Assembly (NCBI RefSeq): GCF_005943945.1
Contig: NZ_CP040710.1
Span: 755,001-819,000 of the forward strand
Source of the DNA: Aggregatimonas sangjinii
GTDB lineage: Bacteria; Bacteroidota; Bacteroidia; Flavobacteriales; Flavobacteriaceae
Reading direction: 5' to 3'
DNA: 64,000 nucleotides
In this document: one piece after another, positions 60,257 through 64,000 of the stretch
Layout of the letters: each line of letters starts with the position of its first letter
Numbering within the stretch: position 1 is the stretch's first letter
Notes under the pieces: model-generated
Databases searched by the model: none
The model's input: the letters and a program-made list of their open reading frames with translations, nothing else
Told to the model about the DNA's origin: nothing
Program-made: the position numbers and the translations under genes

Positions 60257-60835
60257 TTAGAATTCTAAATCTACGACCAAATCAAATTCGTCATATATAG
60301 CCTTATCCTTTAAATCATCGAAAAAGCTAGCTGACCCATATTTTACATCGTAGTTGGTACGGTCCACTTTCATAGTTGCTGTGGCCTTGCTCCCATAAAC
60401 CGATACATCAAAGGTTACAGGTTTGGTAATTCCCTTTATCGTTAAATCACCAGTTACTTCGTAAGAATTTTTACCGGTCGACTTCACGTCGGTAAATTTC
60501 AAAGATGAGGTGGTGTGATTAGCGGTGTCGAAAAAATCGCCTGAATTCAAATGTCCATCCAACTTTCCTTTGGAATCACCCTCTAAATCTTCTGTGCTGA
60601 TGGTAGTCATATCGACCGTAAATTCCCCACCGGTCAATTGATCACCATCAAATACCAATGCGCCTTCTTTCAAATCAATACTACCGTAATGCGAACCGGT
60701 AACTTTATAGGCTTTCCATGTCACCTTACTGGTTTCCGTGTTGACTTCTTTCTTCTCTTCCGCAACCGGCTCTGTGGCCATTGCTGTAAAACCGAATACT
60801 ACGGCCAATGCTACACTAAATACTGTCTTTTTCAT
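60257..60835 (-). CDS. YceI family secreted lipid-binding protein
   Basis: 192 residues. Signal (KKTVFSVALAVVFGFTAMA) followed by a YceI lipocalin-like barrel (about 35-192): VTWKAYKVTGSHYGSIDLKE, FTVDMTTISTEDL, LTIKGITKPVTFDV. YceI proteins bind isoprenoid-type lipids in the periplasm. It lies 97 bp downstream of marR and may be co-regulated; that gap holds an inverted repeat at 60857-60899. A strong terminator follows. Confidence 0.9.
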   Translation of the reverse strand: MKKTVFSVALAVVFGFTAMATEPVAEEKKEVNTETSKVTWKAYKVTGSHYGSIDLKEGALVFDGDQLTGGEFTVDMTTISTEDLEGDSKGKLDGHLNSGDFFDTANHTTSSLKFTDVKSTGKNSYEVTGDLTIKGITKPVTFDVSVYGSKATATMKVDRTNYDVKYGSASFFDDLKDKAIYDEFDLVVDLEF

Positions 60836-60856
60836 AATTCAAATGGTTTTAATCGT

Positions 60857-60899
60857 ATTTCCGAACCTTTGCTAAATTCGTTCCAGCAAGATCGGAAAT
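60857..60899. repeat. Imperfect inverted repeat in the marR-yceI gap
   Basis: ATTTCCGAACCTTTGCT (60857-60873) and AGCAAGATCGGAAAT (60885-60899) pair with one small internal loop over an 11-base centre. It is a candidate hairpin in the yceI 5' leader or an operator. No T-run follows, so it is not an intrinsic terminator for marR. Confidence 0.6.
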
Positions 60900-60932
60900 C
60901 ATTTAGTTATTAATTTACGTTATTGTATTTGT

Positions 60933-61379
60933 TCAAAATTTATTAAATAAGCTATTCAATTGCTTTAAATCCGATTCGGACATATTTTTTAATATGGATT
61001 TCTCGGCTTCTTTCATGGCCGTATCCATTTGTTTCAATGCCTTTTTTCCATCGGAAGTAATACTGATTTCAACCTTCCTTCGGTTTGACGGACAGATAAT
61101 CCGATCTACGAATCCTTTTTTAATCAATTTGTCCACCAATCGGGTCGTATTACTTCTTTTGGTCACCATCCTGTCATTCAATGTAGAAAGATTGGCAGGC
61201 TTCCCGAATTGGCCTCTCAAAATTCGCAATACGTTAAACTGTTGTAACGACACCTCGAAAGGTTTGAGCGCTATGCCTAACGCTTCCGTTATCTTATTGT
61301 TGATCAACATAAAATGGATGATTGTCCGACTTTGAAGCGATAGCTCTTTCTCCGTTTTAATGATTTGCTCAACATTCAT
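60933..61379 (-). CDS. MarR family transcriptional regulator
   Basis: 148-residue winged-helix regulator. The DNA-binding region (about 50-110) contains QQFNVLRILRGQ, LSTLNDRMVTKRSNTTRLVDKL and GFVDRIICPSNRRKVEISIT with the wing Arg. Flanking helices form the dimer interface. It is expected to bind as a dimer to a palindrome; TTGTATATACAA overlapping its own promoter is the natural candidate, so it is probably self-regulated and may control yceI downstream. Confidence 0.93.
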   Translation of the reverse strand: MNVEQIIKTEKELSLQSRTIIHFMLINNKITEALGIALKPFEVSLQQFNVLRILRGQFGKPANLSTLNDRMVTKRSNTTRLVDKLIKKGFVDRIICPSNRRKVEISITSDGKKALKQMDTAMKEAEKSILKNMSESDLKQLNSLFNKF

Positions 61380-61392
61380 GTTCTTACAACTA

Positions 61393-61431
61393 TTGTATAT
61401 ACAAATGTAAAAGAACTTAGTAGCGAATCAA
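61393..61431 (-). promoter_or_regulatory. marR promoter with overlapping palindromic operator
   Basis: On the minus strand TTG (61429-61431), 19 bases, TACATTTG (61402-61409): an exact consensus promoter 22 bases before the ATG. The perfect 12-bp palindrome TTGTATATACAA (61393-61404) overlaps the end of the -7 box and the expected start of transcription, where a bound MarR dimer would block RNA polymerase. Confidence 0.78.
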
Positions 61432-61546
61432 CTGGAATATCACTAAAATTTTGTTAAAAAATGGCTGACCTCTTCTTTCGAACGTAAATAGAATGGGTTA
61501 AACCTTTTTTAACGCTAGTAGTCTTACCTTTAATAAAATAAATATT

Positions 61547-62923
61547 TTGGAAAAAGCACAGATTCAACATCTTTACAAGAGGGCCGGTTTCGGTATTCTT
61601 CCGAGTCAACTCGACGTACTTGATGGAAAGAGTAAAAAGGCTATCGTTAAGGATTTGTTCAAGGTCTCAAAGACGATCAACGAACTGACCGTTCCCACTC
61701 CGGAATTGGATGCCTACATTGCGAAAACGAAAGGAAAAATCGATAAAAAAGACATTAGGGATTTATTGCGAAGAAGCAGGTCGAAACACTTGGAGCTGAA
61801 TCAGGACTGGCTACAGCGTATGGCCAGTGCAAAAGAATGCTTGCGCGAGCGAATGACCTTTTTTTGGAGCAATCATTTTGTAGTGCGCTCGAACAATATC
61901 CTGTATTCGCAACGTTTTCACAATACCCTACGTAGCCATGCCTTGGGAAATTTTAAAAGCCTGCTCATCGCCATTTCCAAAGAACCTGCGATGTTGGATT
62001 ATCTGAACAACCAGCAGAATAGGAAGAACCGTCCCAACGAGAACTTTGCCCGAGAGCTGATGGAGCTTTTTACTCTTGGGGAAGGCAATTATTCCGAAGC
62101 CGATATCCGCCAGGCGGCGCGCTCCTTTACAGGATGGCATCATGACCGTATGGGCACTTTCAAACTATTGAAAAAGCAACATGATTACGACGAAAAGACG
62201 GTTTTTGGAAAAAAAGGAAATTTCGAAGGAGAAGATATTATCCAGCTAATTTTGGACAAACCGGAATGTGCCGAGTTCATTTCTCGAAAAATTTATGCCC
62301 ATTTCGTTAATGATCGTATCGATGAAGGTCATGTGGCCGAGATGGCGACGCTGTTCAGGAAAAATTATGAGCTGTCCGATTTAATGGCTTTTGTTTTTGC
62401 ATCCGACTGGTTTTACAATTCGGAAAATATAGGGGGGAAAATCAAATCCCCTGTCGATTTTCTGACCGGTTTAATGCAAGTGGTTCCGTTTACGATGAAC
62501 AAACCGAAACAGTTGAAATATGTCGAGCGACTTTTGGGCCAGGTCCTTTTTGAACCACCCAATGTTGCCGGTTGGGCCGAGGGTAGAAGTTGGATCGATG
62601 CCAATACCATGATGGTGCGCTTGAAACTGCCATCGGTTCTGTTGAAGGACGGCAGTATCGCTTTCGATGTAAAGGGAGAGTTCGAAGATAGTTTCGCCGC
62701 TTTCAACGCCAAGAGCAATTTTAAACGAAAGCTGGATATCACGAAACAGTGGAGCGTATTTGATCGGAATTATGGAAATCTTTCCTTCGCAGAACTGACT
62801 TTACAACTCTTGGGCGAGCGATTGAGTCCTGCCTCAACCGCATTTTTGGAATCCCTCGAAAAAAATAACAAACAGGATTTTTGTATTCAATTAATGTCGT
62901 TGCCCGAGTACCAATTGTGCTAG
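61547..62923 (+). CDS. DUF1800 family protein
   Basis: 458 residues. The DUF1800 pattern is clear: IQHLYKRAGFGILPSQLDVL, MTFFWSNHFVVRS, NFARELMELFTLGEGNYSEA, DIRQAARSFTGW, and PPNVAGWAEGRSWIDANTM. The function of DUF1800 is unknown; it is nearly always paired with a DUF1501 gene, as here. The start is TTG at 61547, as no in-frame ATG precedes the conserved N-terminus. No signal peptide is evident. Confidence 0.88.
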   Translation: MEKAQIQHLYKRAGFGILPSQLDVLDGKSKKAIVKDLFKVSKTINELTVPTPELDAYIAKTKGKIDKKDIRDLLRRSRSKHLELNQDWLQRMASAKECLRERMTFFWSNHFVVRSNNILYSQRFHNTLRSHALGNFKSLLIAISKEPAMLDYLNNQQNRKNRPNENFARELMELFTLGEGNYSEADIRQAARSFTGWHHDRMGTFKLLKKQHDYDEKTVFGKKGNFEGEDIIQLILDKPECAEFISRKIYAHFVNDRIDEGHVAEMATLFRKNYELSDLMAFVFASDWFYNSENIGGKIKSPVDFLTGLMQVVPFTMNKPKQLKYVERLLGQVLFEPPNVAGWAEGRSWIDANTMMVRLKLPSVLLKDGSIAFDVKGEFEDSFAAFNAKSNFKRKLDITKQWSVFDRNYGNLSFAELTLQLLGERLSPASTAFLESLEKNNKQDFCIQLMSLPEYQLC

Positions 62924-62965
62924 GAGCGTCTCAACTTGGTCCTGTAAACTAAAAAATAATATCAT

Positions 62966-64000
62966 ATGAAGCGGAGAGCATTTATCAGAAATAGTAGTTT
63001 GGCGAGCAGCACTTTGCTCATTCCAAGTTTTATCAAGGCCTTTGATGGAACGCCCTCGTTCTTAACAGGCCATAAAAAGTTGGTGATCATACAATTGTCA
63101 GGAGGCAACGACGGCTTGAATACCCTTGTGCCTTTTAACAACGATGTGTATATAAAGAATAGGTCTACTATTGCCCAAAAGAAAACCCAGCTGCTCTCGG
63201 TAACGGATGAATTGGGTTTTCATGAGAGCTTAAAAGACTTTAAGACTCTTTACGATAATGGCTATGTAAGTGTCATGCACAATGTCGGGTACCCCAATCC
63301 GAGCAGATCACACTTTAGGTCTACCGATATTTGGCACACCGCTAGCGCGTCTGATGAATACCTACAGACTGGCTGGGTAGGCAGATACCTAGAGAAAGTT
63401 TCCAAAAATCCTCTCGGAGCGATAGAGGTAGATGATACGCTTTCCCTTTTGATGAAAGGGGTAGACATCAATGGTATTGCAACGAAAGATGCCAAACTCT
63501 TTTACCGCACTACCCAGGATCCATACTTCTCTAATGTACTGAGTCAGCATTCCGATACACATTTGAGCGAGCATAATTTGGGCTACTTGTTTAAAACCGC
63601 GTTGGATGCGAAATCTTCTGCCAAGTATCTTTATGAAAAGACCAAGACCTATGAATCGGCTGCGGACTATCCTAAAAATGCATTTGGCAAACAATTGAAA
63701 ACCATCTCCGAATTTATCAATTCAGGTCTGGAGACTCAAGTATACTATGCTAGTTTGGGTGGTTTTGATACGCATGCGAATCAGGTAAATGCGCAGAAAC
63801 GACTGTTAGCTGTATATTCGAAAGGTATAGCCACTTTTATGAAGGATTTGAAGGATACCGGGGCGCTCAAAGACACGGTTGTACTCACCTTCTCCGAATT
63901 TGGTCGTCGCCTAAAGCAGAACGCCGCCAATGGAACCGATCATGGCGCGGCGAACCTTGTTTTTCTAATGGGTGACGATTTAAAACACAAAGGCATGTAC
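62966..64000 (+). CDS. DUF1501 family protein, C-terminus cut by window edge
   Basis: 345 residues are visible and the gene continues past the right edge. N-terminus KRRAFIRNSSLASSTLLIPS resembles a twin-arginine export signal. The DUF1501 (sulfatase-like fold) domain shows VIIQLSGGNDGLNTLVPFNN, NPSRSHFRSTDIWHTAS, LGGFDTHANQ, and VLTFSEFGRRLKQNAANGTD. Partner of the DUF1800 gene 42 bp upstream; the pair is probably exported or membrane-associated. The biochemical role is unknown. Confidence 0.9.
   Translation, partial: MKRRAFIRNSSLASSTLLIPSFIKAFDGTPSFLTGHKKLVIIQLSGGNDGLNTLVPFNNDVYIKNRSTIAQKKTQLLSVTDELGFHESLKDFKTLYDNGYVSVMHNVGYPNPSRSHFRSTDIWHTASASDEYLQTGWVGRYLEKVSKNPLGAIEVDDTLSLLMKGVDINGIATKDAKLFYRTTQDPYFSNVLSQHSDTHLSEHNLGYLFKTALDAKSSAKYLYEKTKTYESAADYPKNAFGKQLKTISEFINSGLETQVYYASLGGFDTHANQVNAQKRLLAVYSKGIATFMKDLKDTGALKDTVVLTFSEFGRRLKQNAANGTDHGAANLVFLMGDDLKHKGMY

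Noticed and set aside
1-64000. tRNA and rRNA genes.
   Set aside because: Intergenic stretches were read for cloverleaf-like stems with CCA-type ends and for rRNA-like blocks; none was found.

Overview
The window is chromosomal DNA from a marine-type member of the Bacteroidetes, almost certainly Flavobacteriaceae. The evidence is the gene content and order (rsfS-ftsH-LUD protein-cdsA-psd-ACBP, pyrE next to a divergent Nudix gene, the small ribosomal protein bTHX, DUF1800/DUF1501 pair), the repeated promoter pattern TTG-N17-20-TAnnTTTG typical of the phylum, the absence of strong Shine-Dalgarno sites, and moderate GC. The genus (Zobellia/Maribacter-like) is only a guess. No rRNA, tRNA, CRISPR array, prophage or intact insertion sequence was seen.

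Layout. 1-6200: a truncated TPR sensor kinase, a GAPDH, lipA, an ECF sigma factor with a small CxxC membrane protein, and a second ECF sigma factor with its RskA-like anti-sigma factor. 6200-13400: murB, a class I aminotransferase, a PDZ aspartyl protease, a DUF1573 protein and valS. 13400-24550: accessory genes on the plus strand, including a MntA-HepT toxin-antitoxin pair beside a decayed gene, an Asp/Glu racemase, a DUF2459 protein, a quinone oxidoreductase, a beta-lactamase-fold enzyme, a GNAT acetyltransferase, an AGMO-like lipid hydroxylase, an RDD protein and a creatininase-family amidohydrolase.

24560-41000 is mostly conserved core: phospholipid genes with ftsH and rsfS, birA, pyrE/Nudix, an M14 lipoprotein peptidase, a PAS kinase with its response regulator, coaD, ddl, a PASTA protein, an RluD-type pseudouridine synthase, yaaA and bTHX. 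41500-48500 holds two anaplerotic enzymes, pyruvate carboxylase and PEP carboxylase, with a UDG-superfamily gene between them. Both carboxylases make oxaloacetate.

52550-60140 is a complete trp operon in the order trpE-G-D-C-F-B-A. It is preceded by a 17-residue leader peptide with two adjacent Trp codons and an intrinsic terminator, so transcription attenuation is very likely. The operon has been invaded by repeats: an AT-rich GIY-YIG nuclease ORF flanked by inverted hairpin repeats sits between trpB and trpA, a related hairpin lies between trpD and trpC, and a heptamer tandem repeat lies between trpF and trpB. The window ends with marR-yceI (marR has a palindrome over its promoter) and a DUF1800/DUF1501 pair cut by the right edge.

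The items most worth a second look are the trp attenuator, the GIY-YIG/hairpin unit, the MntA-HepT pair with its decayed neighbour, an orphan plus-strand terminator with an 11-bp inverted repeat near 5.9 kb, and several apparently leaderless transcripts.
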